In this document: piece by piece, positions 14,129-22,944 of the stretch
Numbering within the stretch: position 1 is the stretch's first letter
How the letters are laid out: every line of letters starts with the position of its first letter
Assembly: GCA_038329645.1 (NCBI GenBank)
Contig: JBBQNG010000001.1
Span: 14,099 to 78,098, forward strand
Direction of reading: 5' to 3'
DNA: 64,000 nt
From: SZAS-79 sp038329645
GTDB taxonomy: Bacteria; Pseudomonadota; Gammaproteobacteria; Burkholderiales; SG8-39
Translations under genes and position numbers: made by a program
The notes under the pieces: generated by a model
Told to the model about the DNA's origin: nothing
Seen by the model: only the letters and a program-made list of their open reading frames with translations
Database searches by the model: none

Positions 14129-15753
14129 TCGGCAAGCACCTCGTAGGACATGCGCTCGAAATCCGGGCCGCGCTCGATCAGGTCGACGAGCCTTACGCGC
14201 AAAGCCTGCTGGACGAAGACCTCGATCACGCGCTTGGGCTTGTACCAGCCGGCAGGCAGGATCAGGGTCGGCGGCGATTTGAGCGCGGCGACTTCGGTGA
14301 GAGTCAGCGCAGCGATGTATTTTTCGTTCGCCGCATTGAGGCCGTAGGGGCGGACTGCAATCGCCGCGGGAAGGCCCGGCAGCAGGCGCAGGCCCGCGTT
14401 GAGCGCACCGTCGGTCCCCTGCATCAGCCAGCGCGCCTGGGCGAGCATGAAATTCTTCGCGTCGCCGGGACGCACCGCGATCAACTGGCCGTGCGCGAAA
14501 CGCTTGCCGGGACTGCCTGCCGGACGCACCATGCGCAGGCCGGACACGCTCTCGTCCTCGACCTGCCAGTGCTCGAGGAGAAAGCCGTGCACCGCGCTGT
14601 AGTCGTCCTCGTCCTTGGTGCTGACGCGGCCGAACGTTGCGATCTGGTCGCGCTCCTTCTGGGTCAACTCCTTCTGGCCGCCCGGCTGGCGAAAAACCTT
14701 GCCGGAGATGTAGTAGTGGACCGCGGCCATGTCGTTGCACACCATCGCCGCCTGCGAAACGGGCTTGCGCTCGGCGCGCGGCGGGCGTGGCTGGCACCAC
14801 TGGCGGTAGAGGAAGATCAGCAGCTGCTCGCACGACGGCTGCACGCAGTCCTCGCCGAGCGCGAGCTTGGCGGGCGACTCGCCCTTGCGCAGGAGGCCAA
14901 TCCGGTTCTTGAGGCTCTTGGCCAGGCGGCTCACATCGAGAAAGCGCGGATCGTTGATTTCGTTGTCGCCCGAGCCGGTAAGCCTTTCCGGCGGCTTGTC
15001 GCCTGCCACATCGACCACGAGCGGGAGCATTCCCTCCTCGGCCAGCGGCTGGGCGGACACGTCGACCTTTTCGGCCCAGCGCTCGAGCAGGAACCCGACG
15101 AAAGACAGCTGCCGGCGGGCAAGCTCGTTGGGGTTGGCCATTCCCATGAGCAGCGCGCGCATGTATTGGATGCGCGGCGTGGCATCGTGGACGTCGCGGT
15201 TGAGGTAGTCCTTCACCTCCTCGTCGGCCACGCCGAGCGCCTCGGCGAATTTGTACGCGCGATGCAGCGCCTGCCAGTCGGACCCCGGCACCTCGCGATA
15301 AGCCCGGTAGTGGTGGAACATCTTCAGGCCGCCGTAGGCAAGCACCCTTTGCGCGAGCAGTGCCGCGTGGGTGCGCATGCCTGTCTCGTCCGCACCGCTC
15401 GCGGCCATGCAATGCAGATACCCCACGCGCATCTGTTCCCACAGCTCGGTCGTCCCGGCGAAGATGGCCGATTCGGTTTCCGCCATGGGCAGGGCGCGGT
15501 TGGTGAACCGCTTTGCCTGCTCGATCTGCACGAAGGCGACCGCCTCGCGCAGCGCTTCGAGCACCTGCAGGCGCATTGCCGCCTTGCAGGGAAACCGGTT
15601 GAACTCGGTCACCTGGGCGAGCAGCTGGCGTTGCGCTTCGGCGACGTTTGCCAGCGGCACATGCTCGAGCCAGGCCTTGCAGGCAAGCACGTCGCTGAAT
15701 TCGGGCGCGGCTTCGGCGGAAATTTCCGGCAGTTCGAGTTCGGCGTCGGTCAT
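14125..15753 (-). CDS. conserved hypothetical protein, 542 aa
   Basis: Not confidently recognised. It is a soluble protein of 542 residues without signal peptide or membrane segment. The N-terminal half looks all-helical (FSDVLACKAWLEHVPLANVA, AQRQLLAQVTEFNRF, LQVLEALREAVAFVQIEQAK). The C-terminal half, from about residue 330, is mixed with beta content (LPAAIAVRPYGLNAANEKYI, PTLILPAGWYKPKRVIEVFV). A PilZ-like c-di-GMP binding role has been suggested for some large betaproteobacterial proteins of this kind, but I see no clear RxxxR...DxSxxG motif. The start at 15753 is 16 bp after the HIT stop. Convergent with phoR, overlapping by 4 bp. Confidence 0.75.
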   Translation of the reverse strand: MTDAELELPEISAEAAPEFSDVLACKAWLEHVPLANVAEAQRQLLAQVTEFNRFPCKAAMRLQVLEALREAVAFVQIEQAKRFTNRALPMAETESAIFAGTTELWEQMRVGYLHCMAASGADETGMRTHAALLAQRVLAYGGLKMFHHYRAYREVPGSDWQALHRAYKFAEALGVADEEVKDYLNRDVHDATPRIQYMRALLMGMANPNELARRQLSFVGFLLERWAEKVDVSAQPLAEEGMLPLVVDVAGDKPPERLTGSGDNEINDPRFLDVSRLAKSLKNRIGLLRKGESPAKLALGEDCVQPSCEQLLIFLYRQWCQPRPPRAERKPVSQAAMVCNDMAAVHYYISGKVFRQPGGQKELTQKERDQIATFGRVSTKDEDDYSAVHGFLLEHWQVEDESVSGLRMVRPAGSPGKRFAHGQLIAVRPGDAKNFMLAQARWLMQGTDGALNAGLRLLPGLPAAIAVRPYGLNAANEKYIAALTLTEVAALKSPPTLILPAGWYKPKRVIEVFVQQALRVRLVDLIERGPDFERMSYEVLAD

Positions 15754-15769
15754 CTTGTCGGGAACAGAT

Positions 15770-16177
15770 TCAGTTGAGCAGCTCGGCAAGCTTGGCTGCG
15801 ATCGCGGCATCGCTCACCTCGGGCCGGCCGGCCGGCGCAGCACGGCGCGGCGGGCCCCAGGAAGGTTCGGGAAAATGCGGGTCGTCCGCGGCGCGCGGGA
15901 TCACGTGCCAATGCAGATGGGGCACCTGGTTGCCGAAGCTGGCCAGGTTCATCTTGTCGGGCTGGAACAGGCCGCGCAGGGTGGATTCGGTGGCGAACAC
16001 CGCCTGCATCAGGCGGGAGCGCTCGTCCACGGCGAGATCGGTCATCTCGCGCGCGTGGCGGTTAAGCACCACCCGGCACAGGCCCGGATAGTCGGCGCCC
16101 GGGATGCGCACGATCCGGCAGAAGTCGTCGCGCCAGAGCACGGTTCCGCCCTCCTCTTCGCACAGCAAGCAATGCAT
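15770..16177 (-). CDS. HIT family protein
   Basis: A 135-residue histidine-triad protein. The N-terminal CLLCEEEGGTVLWRD resembles the HIT zinc knuckle. FGNQVPHLHWHVIPRAADDP carries the catalytic HxHxH triad, hydrolysing phosphoramidate or dinucleotide substrates. The variant with WHVIPR and a trailing Pro-rich tail resembles the small Burkholderiales HIT proteins. It starts at the ATG at 16175-16177, 13 bp after the stop of the large FAD dehydrogenase on the same strand. Substrate unknown. Confidence 0.88.
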   Translation of the reverse strand: MHCLLCEEEGGTVLWRDDFCRIVRIPGADYPGLCRVVLNRHAREMTDLAVDERSRLMQAVFATESTLRGLFQPDKMNLASFGNQVPHLHWHVIPRAADDPHFPEPSWGPPRRAAPAGRPEVSDAAIAAKLAELLN

Positions 16178-16190
16178 CCCCCGGTTTCCT

Positions 16191-19100
16191 TTAGAGCAGG
16201 ACGCGCTCTATCCCGCCGTTGTTGGCTTTCTTGACAAAGCCCGGCAGCCATTCGGGGCCGAGCAGGTGGCGGGCCAACTCGACCACAATATAGTCGGACT
16301 GCACGCCGGTGTCATCCGCAAATCGTGTCAATCCTTGCAAGCACGAAGGGCACGAAGTGAGCATTTTCACCTCCCCCTTGTGGCCTGAGGATTCGATCGC
16401 CGCCACCCCTTTCCTGAATTCCTCCTCCTTGCGAAAGCGCACCTGGGTCGACACGTCCGGCCGGGTCACTGCGAGCGTGCCGGACTCGCCGCAGCAGCGA
16501 TCCGACAGCGCGACGTCCCCGCCCAGCAGCGCATTCACGACCTTCATCGGCTGCTGGGTCTTGATCGGCGTGTGGCAGGGGTCGTGGTACATGTAGCGGA
16601 CCCCGTCGACGCCTTCGAGCTTGACGCCTTTTTCGAGCAGGTACTCGTGGATGTCCAGCAGGCGGCAGCCGGGGAAGATCTTCTCGAATTCGTATTTCTC
16701 CAGCTGGTCCATGCATGTGCCGCACGACACGATCACGGTCTTGATGTCGAGATAGTTAAGCGTCGTCGCCAGCCGGTGGAAGAGCACGCGGTTCTGGGTG
16801 ATGATGCGCTCGCCCTTTTCCGCCTCGCCGGCCGAGGTCTGCGGGTAGCCGCAGCAAAGGTAGCCCGGCGGCAGCACGCACTGCGTGCCGATCTCGTAGA
16901 GCATCGCCTGCGTCGCCAGCCCCACCTGCGAGAACAGGCGCTCCGACCCGCAGCCCGGAAAATAGAACACCGCGTCCGAGTCCTCGGTCACCTTGGCCGG
17001 GTCGCGGATGATCGGCACGATGCGCGCATCTTCCACATCTAGCAGCGCGCGTGCGGTTCGTATCGGCACGTTCGCCGGCATCGGCTTGTTGATGAAATGC
17101 ACCACTTGCGCGACCAGCGCCGGGCGCCCGCCGGTGGTTGCCGGCGGATGCGCGGTCTGCCGGCCTGCGAGGCCGACGCGCTTGGCGAGGCGGTAGGCCA
17201 GGCGCTGCAGCTTGTAGCCCCATTCGATCATCACCGTGCGCACCACCTTGATCTTGCGCGGGTCGGTCGCGTTGAGGAACAGCATCGATGCCGCGGTGCC
17301 CGGATTGAAGCGGCGCTTGCCCTGGCGGCGCAGAAGGTTGCGCATTGCAATCGACACGTCGCCAAAGTCGATGTCCACCGGACAGGGACTCGCGCACTTG
17401 TGGCACACCGTGCAGTGGTCGGCCACGTCGCTGAATTCGTCGTAGTGCGCGAAAGACACGCCGCGCCGCGTCTGCTCCTCGTACAGGAAGGCTTCGGTAA
17501 GCAGCGACGTGGCGAGGATCTTATTGCGCGGCGAATACAGGATGTTGGCGCGCGGGACGTGCGTCGCGCACACCGGTTTGCACTTGCCGCAGCGCAGGCA
17601 ATCCTTGATCGACTCGTTGATCGCACCCAGGTCGGACTGCTCGAGGATCAGCGATTCGGCGCCAAGGAGCGAGAAGCTCGGCGTGTACGCATTGGCGAGG
17701 TCGCCGCCGGCGAGCAGCTTGCCCGCATTGAACCGGCCTTCCGGGTCGATCTTCTGCTTGTAGGCGCGGAACGCCTCGATCTCCTCCGGCTCGAGGTAAT
17801 CCATCTTGGTGATGCCGATGCCGTGCTCGCCGGAGATGACGCCGCCCAGCGACTTGGCCAGCTTCATGATGCGCGCAACGGACTGGTTGGCCCGCTGCAG
17901 CATCAGGTAGTCATCCGAGTTGACCGGGATGTTGGTGTGCACGTTGCCGTCGCCAGCATGCATGTGAAGCGCGACGAACACGCGCCCGCGCAGCACCTTC
18001 TTGTGGACGGCCTGGGCCCCTTCCACCACCTTGCCGAACGCGAGGCCGTTGAAGATTCGCAGGAGCTCCCCGCGCAGCTCGGCTTTCCACGAGACTCGCA
18101 ACGCGTGGGACTGGATCGCCGCAAAGACCGTCGCATATTGCTGCGACAGCTCGTTGTGCAGGGCGCCCCAGCCCGACACCTCGGAGGTGAGGTCGGATGC
18201 CGGCGAGTCGAGATGGTCGAGCAGCCACTGCCAGCGCGCGCGCACCTTCTGGATCGCCTCGAGCGCCTGCAGCGGACGGTCGCCGAGCAGTTCCGCCGGC
18301 GCGACTTTCACGTCTTGCTGCACGAGCGGCAGTTCGGCGGAGAAATAGGCCGACAGCGCATCGAGCAGCTCAAGCTTATTCGCGATTGACAGCTCGATAT
18401 TGATGCGCTCGATGCCGTCGGAGTAGTCGGCCAGGCGCGGCAGCGGGATGACCACGTCCTCGTTGATCTTGAACGCGTTGGTGTGCTTGGCGATCGCCGC
18501 GGTGCGCGCGCGGTCGAGCCAGAAGCGCTTGCGGGTTTCCGCGGTGACCGCCACGAACCCTTCGCCGCCCCGCGCGTTGGCGATGCGCACGACCGCCGAG
18601 GCGGCGCTCGCGACGTCATCGACGTTGTCGCCCACGATGTCGCCGAAGAGGGCCATCTTGGGGCGCTGATTGCGGCGCGCCTTGGTGGCGTACCCCACCG
18701 CCTTGAGATAGCGCTCGTCCAGGTGCTCGAGACCCGCGAGCTGTGCAGTGGGGTGCGCGTCGAGGTAATCCTTGATCTCGACGATCGCCGGCACCGCGTC
18801 GTGCGTATTACCGAAGAATTCGAGGCACACGGTGCGCACATGCGCGGGCATCCGGTGCAGGATGAAACGCGCCGAGGTGATGATCCCGTCGGTGCCCTCC
18901 TTCTGCACGCCGGGCAGGCCGGAGAGGAACTTGTCGGTGACATCCTTTCCGAGACCCGCTTTCCTGAACGCGCCGCCCGCGATCTCTATGTGGCTTTCCT
19001 CGATCAGCTTGCGCCCGTCGGCCGCATAGCGGCAGACCCGGAAAGTAGCCTTTTTCGCGTCGTGGATCTTGCCCAGGTTATGGTCGACGCGCTCGACTTC

Positions 19101-20021
19101 GAGCCATTCGGCATCCGGGGTCACCATGCGCCAGGACGCGAGGTTGTCTATCGCCGTGCCCCACAGGACGGCCTTCTTGCCCCCGGCGTTCATTGCAACG
19201 TTGCCGCCGATGCACGAGGCATCGGCGGAGGTGGGATCCACCGCGAAAACGAGTCCCGCCGACTCGGCCGCGTCCATCACGCGCCGCGTGACTACGCCTG
19301 CGCCGCAACGAATGGTCGTGGTGCTGCGCGCGAGGCCCGGCAGGACGATGTCCTCGACCGCGCCGAGCGTCTCGAGCTTCTCGGTATTGATCACCGCGGA
19401 GCGGCGCTTGAGCGGGACGGCACCGCCCGTGTAGCCGGTGCCGCCGCCGCGGGGAATGATCGTCAGGCCGAGGCGGATCAGCTCGCGCACGATCGGCTGA
19501 ACCTCCTCCTCGGTATCGGGAGACACGACCACGAACGGGTATTCGACCCGCCAGTCGGTCGCGTCGGTGACGTGCGACACGCGGGCGAACCCGTCGAACG
19601 CGATGTTGTCCTTGCGCGTCACGCGCGCCAGCCGGCGCAGCGCCTTGCGCCGCAGGGCACGCGTGCGATCGAATGCGATATCGAACTTGGCGACCGCTTC
19701 GCGCGCCGCGTTGAGGAGCGCCTGCACCTTGTCGCTGTCGCCGCGCCTGAGCTCGATCTCCTCGAGCCGTTTGCGCATTCCGGCCAGCACCTGGGCGCGG
19801 CGCCTGGGATGCTCGATGAGGTCGTCTTCCAGGTAGGGGTTGCGCTGCACGACCCAGATCTCGCCGAGCACTTCGTAGAGCATGCGCGCGGAGCGGCCCG
19901 TGCGGCGCTCGGCGCGCAACTCGCTGATCAGCTCCCAGGCGTCGGCGCCGAGCAGGCGCAGCACGATCTCCCGGTCCGAGAACGAGGTGTAGTTATAGGG
20001 GATTTCGCGCAGGCGCTGCAT
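16191..20021 (-). CDS. giant FAD-linked oxidase / Fe-S oxidoreductase (DUF3683, GlcD-GlcF type fusion)
   Basis: A 1276-residue fusion. About residues 1-150 match DUF3683 (MQRLREIPYNYTSFSDREIV). An FAD-binding type-4 domain follows with IPRGGGTGYTGGAVPL, then the FAD-oxidase C-terminal domain (HMHAGDGNVHTNIPVN, GVISGEHGIG). Two [4Fe-4S] clusters are in CLRCGKCKPVCATHVP and CTVCHKCASPCPVDID. Two CCG domains come last (CCGYPQTSAG, CCGESGTLAV, GTCMDQ). The architecture points to oxidation of a 2-hydroxy acid such as D-lactate, glycolate or 2-hydroxyglutarate with electrons passed to a quinone. The exact substrate is not determinable. The HIT gene follows. Confidence 0.9.
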   Translation of the reverse strand: MQRLREIPYNYTSFSDREIVLRLLGADAWELISELRAERRTGRSARMLYEVLGEIWVVQRNPYLEDDLIEHPRRRAQVLAGMRKRLEEIELRRGDSDKVQALLNAAREAVAKFDIAFDRTRALRRKALRRLARVTRKDNIAFDGFARVSHVTDATDWRVEYPFVVVSPDTEEEVQPIVRELIRLGLTIIPRGGGTGYTGGAVPLKRRSAVINTEKLETLGAVEDIVLPGLARSTTTIRCGAGVVTRRVMDAAESAGLVFAVDPTSADASCIGGNVAMNAGGKKAVLWGTAIDNLASWRMVTPDAEWLEVERVDHNLGKIHDAKKATFRVCRYAADGRKLIEESHIEIAGGAFRKAGLGKDVTDKFLSGLPGVQKEGTDGIITSARFILHRMPAHVRTVCLEFFGNTHDAVPAIVEIKDYLDAHPTAQLAGLEHLDERYLKAVGYATKARRNQRPKMALFGDIVGDNVDDVASAASAVVRIANARGGEGFVAVTAETRKRFWLDRARTAAIAKHTNAFKINEDVVIPLPRLADYSDGIERINIELSIANKLELLDALSAYFSAELPLVQQDVKVAPAELLGDRPLQALEAIQKVRARWQWLLDHLDSPASDLTSEVSGWGALHNELSQQYATVFAAIQSHALRVSWKAELRGELLRIFNGLAFGKVVEGAQAVHKKVLRGRVFVALHMHAGDGNVHTNIPVNSDDYLMLQRANQSVARIMKLAKSLGGVISGEHGIGITKMDYLEPEEIEAFRAYKQKIDPEGRFNAGKLLAGGDLANAYTPSFSLLGAESLILEQSDLGAINESIKDCLRCGKCKPVCATHVPRANILYSPRNKILATSLLTEAFLYEEQTRRGVSFAHYDEFSDVADHCTVCHKCASPCPVDIDFGDVSIAMRNLLRRQGKRRFNPGTAASMLFLNATDPRKIKVVRTVMIEWGYKLQRLAYRLAKRVGLAGRQTAHPPATTGGRPALVAQVVHFINKPMPANVPIRTARALLDVEDARIVPIIRDPAKVTEDSDAVFYFPGCGSERLFSQVGLATQAMLYEIGTQCVLPPGYLCCGYPQTSAGEAEKGERIITQNRVLFHRLATTLNYLDIKTVIVSCGTCMDQLEKYEFEKIFPGCRLLDIHEYLLEKGVKLEGVDGVRYMYHDPCHTPIKTQQPMKVVNALLGGDVALSDRCCGESGTLAVTRPDVSTQVRFRKEEEFRKGVAAIESSGHKGEVKMLTSCPSCLQGLTRFADDTGVQSDYIVVELARHLLGPEWLPGFVKKANNGGIERVLL

Positions 20022-20105
20022 GGCGTCGGTGATGCGGGAGGGTGATCGATTCTATCCCACGTCCCGAGGGACCTACGTTACGCAGCACACATAGCTGCAG
20101 CACCG

Positions 20106-20885
20106 CTACTCGGGCTGCGGCAGATCTTCGTGCGTGAAGATATCGCGGTAACTTGCGTAGAAACTCGCAAACAATGCCGGCGTCACGAATACCCCTACAA
20201 TGAACATTATGGTGTCGAGACCCAACTTGCCACCGGATATGAGCGCCAATACCAGCGCGGAAATATTGGTTAGTACGATCAGCAAAAACGCGGTGGCGAT
20301 TCCGTATATCGTGAACGCGCGCCAATTCGTCAGGCAGGCCAAGAAAGAGAAGAAGAATGCTTTTGGCACGGGCATCGAATGCCATGCGACCAGTGTAGGC
20401 GCGAACCAAAACAGCATGGCCAAAGGCGCATACAACGCCGCGGCCAATGACAGCGAGCCCAGAAGGCCACCAGATTTAAGGATTTCCTTTGAAGGCATTT
20501 CCCCAAGAAGAACCATTCGGGCGAGGACTCCGTCGTCAACAAGGGTAGTAGCGCCCAGCAAAAGGACTATTGCGATCAGATACACGCCACCTAGTATTAG
20601 CTGCGCCCGGATTCTCTCGCGAAATCCCGACAAAAGAACATTCAGTTCGATGCTTTGACCGCGCTCCGCAATTCGGCTCGCTGCCATAAAGCCAACCGAC
20701 ACTCCGGGAATAAGGATAGTGACGAATCCGGCGCCCACAAAAAATGGAATGACACCTATAACTTTCATTGCGAGGAAGTAAGTCGCAACAAGGGTAAGCC
20801 ACCTACCCGGGCTCGCACGGAATATTTTCCAGCCATCGGTGAGCCACCGGCGGCCATAGTTCGCAGGAACGATCTGCGCCCGCAT
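20106..20885 (-). CDS. BPSS1780-family membrane protein
   Basis: A 259-residue protein with about six membrane segments. After the conserved opening GRRWLTDGWKIFRASPGRWL come hydrophobic helices around TLVATYFLAMKVIGVIPFFV, FVTILIPGVSVGFMAA, LILGGVYLIAIVLLLGAT, APLAMLFWFAPTLVAWHSMP and IATAFLLIVLTNISALVLAL. The family is a betaproteobacterial membrane protein of unknown function. Third-position GC is visibly lower than in adjacent genes, partly because of hydrophobic codons. It starts 3 bp after the thrB stop, so the two are probably one transcript. Confidence 0.82.
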   Translation of the reverse strand: MRAQIVPANYGRRWLTDGWKIFRASPGRWLTLVATYFLAMKVIGVIPFFVGAGFVTILIPGVSVGFMAASRIAERGQSIELNVLLSGFRERIRAQLILGGVYLIAIVLLLGATTLVDDGVLARMVLLGEMPSKEILKSGGLLGSLSLAAALYAPLAMLFWFAPTLVAWHSMPVPKAFFFSFLACLTNWRAFTIYGIATAFLLIVLTNISALVLALISGGKLGLDTIMFIVGVFVTPALFASFYASYRDIFTHEDLPQPE

Positions 20886-20888
20886 CGC

Positions 20889-21845
20889 TCAGTCCACCCA
20901 GGGGGCGACGAAGCCCGGGCCGGCATGCAGCTCGAGGATCGCGCGGAAATGTTCGGGATCGTGCGCGTGCACGAGCTCGCCCGGGCGCGGCAGGTGGAAA
21001 TCGAACAGGCGCGAGAGCCAGAAGCGCAGCGCTGCGGCGCGCAGAAGCGTCGGCCAGGCCTCCTTTTCGGCCGGGGTAAACGGCCGCACGGCGGCGTATT
21101 CGGCAAGCAAGGCCGTCACCAGGCCGGAATCGAATCGGCGGTCGCGTTCGGGGTCGACCAGGCACCAGTCGTTCGCGCACACCGCGACATCGAATAGCAG
21201 AACGTCGACGCCCGCGAAGTAGTAGTCGAAAACCGCGGACAGGCGCCCCGCGTCGAAGAAGGCGTTGTCGCGGAACAAGTCGCCGTGCACGGGCCCACGC
21301 GGCAGGTCGGGAAAGCGGTGCTGCGACTGGAAGACCATTTCCACATCGAGCAGGGCCTGCCGCGGCGCGTCGAGGAACGGCCGCACCTGCGGCGCCGTTT
21401 CGCGCCACCAGCGCGGCCCGCGCGGGTTCTCCAGGAAGCCCGGATAGGAGCGGCCCGCCAGGTGCATGCGGGCGAGCAGCGCGCCGAGCTGCGCGCACTG
21501 GTCGCGCCCGGGCCGCGGCATCGACTTGCCCGGCAGGCGCGTGACCAGGGCGGCAGGCTTGCCGTTCAGCTCGCCGAGGAATTGGTCGGCGAGGTCGGCG
21601 ATCGGCGCCGGGCAAGGGATGCCGTGCCGCGCCAGGTGTGCCATCAGGTTGAGGTAGAAGGGCAGCTCTTTGGCGCCGAGCTTTTCGAAAAGCGTGAGGA
21701 CATAACGGCCCTGAGAGGTAGTGACGAAGTAGTTGGTGTTCTCGATGCCCGCGGCAATCGGCTCGAGCCCGGCAAGCGAGCCGACCGAATAGCGCTTCAG
21801 CCAGCCGGCAAGCTGAAGTGCGGTGACCGGCGTGAAGACCGACAA
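20889..21845 (-). CDS. thrB: homoserine kinase (ThrB2, aminoglycoside phosphotransferase fold)
   Basis: A 318-residue kinase of the APH superfamily that phosphorylates homoserine in threonine synthesis, the form used by Pseudomonas and betaproteobacteria. Signature parts are AAGIENTNYFVTTSQGRYVL (nucleotide loop), the catalytic GPVHGDLFRDNAFF and the metal-binding FDYYFAGVDVLLFDVA. Length is typical (~315). The start is TTG at 21843-21845 (MSVFTPVT), just downstream of the DUF2782 stop. The BPSS1780 membrane protein follows. Confidence 0.93.
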   Translation of the reverse strand: MSVFTPVTALQLAGWLKRYSVGSLAGLEPIAAGIENTNYFVTTSQGRYVLTLFEKLGAKELPFYLNLMAHLARHGIPCPAPIADLADQFLGELNGKPAALVTRLPGKSMPRPGRDQCAQLGALLARMHLAGRSYPGFLENPRGPRWWRETAPQVRPFLDAPRQALLDVEMVFQSQHRFPDLPRGPVHGDLFRDNAFFDAGRLSAVFDYYFAGVDVLLFDVAVCANDWCLVDPERDRRFDSGLVTALLAEYAAVRPFTPAEKEAWPTLLRAAALRFWLSRLFDFHLPRPGELVHAHDPEHFRAILELHAGPGFVAPWVD

Positions 21846-21849
21846 GCGA

Positions 21850-22188
21850 TCAGTCGAAGGTGCGGATGGTCCACATCGGCACGCGCACGCCGTCGTCGAG
21901 CGAGTCGCGGCGGATCCAGTTGCCGTTGCCGGTGTTGTCCATCAGGAAATACGGGACGCCGTTGGGCGGCGTGACTTTCATCATCACCACTCGTCCGCCT
22001 TCGCGGACTTCCTCGACCTTGTCCTCGCGCTGCACCGGGATGTTCACACGCGGCCCGCTGTCGTCGTCCGACAGGCCGGGCGCCATGGGCGGCGGCGCGG
22101 GCAGCGGCTCGAGCTTGAGCGCCGTGCCGGTCTGCGCGCAAACCGGCATCGCGAAGGCCAAAAGCAGGGGGACGAGGAGTTTGCGCAT
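21850..22188 (-). CDS. DUF2782 periplasmic protein
   Basis: A 112-residue exported protein with a signal peptide (MRKLLVPLLLAFAMPVCAQ). A Pro-rich linker follows, then the DUF2782 core NIPVQREDKVEEVREGGRVV and VTPPNGVPYFLMDNTGNGNW. The function is unknown; this small family is regularly found between polA and thrB in betaproteobacteria, as here. The start ATG at 22186-22188 is defined by the signal peptide; the longer frame to 22527 runs antisense-like through the LOG gene. Confidence 0.85.
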   Translation of the reverse strand: MRKLLVPLLLAFAMPVCAQTGTALKLEPLPAPPPMAPGLSDDDSGPRVNIPVQREDKVEEVREGGRVVMMKVTPPNGVPYFLMDNTGNGNWIRRDSLDDGVRVPMWTIRTFD

Positions 22189-22220
22189 GACGCCGGGAAT
22201 TCTAGCAGAACCGATATCGC

Positions 22221-22937
22221 CTACAGGTTCAGCATCACTTCGCGTTCCGCGGGCAGCAGTTGGAAGCCGCGCTTTTCGTAGTGGGCAAAAATCGCGGTCA
22301 CGACCTCCCTTGGGTCGTCGATCACCTGGATGAGCTGCGGGTCCACGGCATCGATCATCCCCTCGGCGACAAGGCGGTCGCGCATCCACTCCACCAGTCC
22401 CGCCCAGAACGGGGCGTACATGAGGATGATCGGCATGGGCCGGGTCTTTTTCGTCTGCACCAGGACGAGGGCCTCGAAGAGCTCGTCGAGCGTGCCGAAC
22501 CCGCCGGGCATCACCACGTAGGCGCATGCGAACTTCACGAACATGACCTTGCGCGCAAAGAAATGCTTGAAGCGCAGGCTGATGTCCTGGAACTCGTTGC
22601 CGTGCTGCTCGTGCTTGAGCTCGATGTTCAGGCCCACCGAGGGCGAGCGACCGAAAAAGGCACCCTTGTTGGCGGCCTCCATCACGCCGGGCCCGCCCCC
22701 GGAGATGACCGCGAAGCCTGCGTCCGAAAGGAGCCGGGCGGTCTCCTCGGCCAGTTTGTAGGCCGCCGAATCGCGGGCCACACGCGCGCTGCCGAAGATG
22801 GAAACCGCCGGGCGGATGCGCGAAAGCCGCTCGGTCGCCTCGACGAACTCTGACATAATTCCGAACACGCGCCAGGCCTCGCGCGAGGTTTCCGCCCCGG
22901 GATCGGCCGGTATCGGCAGCTTGTCAACGTCGCTCAT
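22221..22937 (-). CDS. TIGR00730/LOG-family Rossmann protein (nucleoside 5'-monophosphate phosphoribohydrolase)
   Basis: A 238-residue protein with a Rossmann-like fold. VSIFGSARVARDS opens the core, ISGGGPGVMEAANKGAFFGR is the nucleotide loop, and VMPGGFGTLDELFEALVLVQ carries the PGGxGTxxE motif of LOG proteins, which release the base from nucleoside monophosphates and have been misnamed lysine decarboxylases. The physiological substrate in this organism is unknown. Start ATG at 22935-22937, only 7 bp from the divergent polA start. Confidence 0.88.
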   Translation of the reverse strand: MSDVDKLPIPADPGAETSREAWRVFGIMSEFVEATERLSRIRPAVSIFGSARVARDSAAYKLAEETARLLSDAGFAVISGGGPGVMEAANKGAFFGRSPSVGLNIELKHEQHGNEFQDISLRFKHFFARKVMFVKFACAYVVMPGGFGTLDELFEALVLVQTKKTRPMPIILMYAPFWAGLVEWMRDRLVAEGMIDAVDPQLIQVIDDPREVVTAIFAHYEKRGFQLLPAEREVMLNL

Positions 22938-22944
22938 CTGTCTC

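Noticed and set aside
18483..20045. 520-codon plus-strand ORF opposite the FAD dehydrogenase
   Set aside because: Antisense shadow of conserved FAD-binding sequence; no domain and biased composition.
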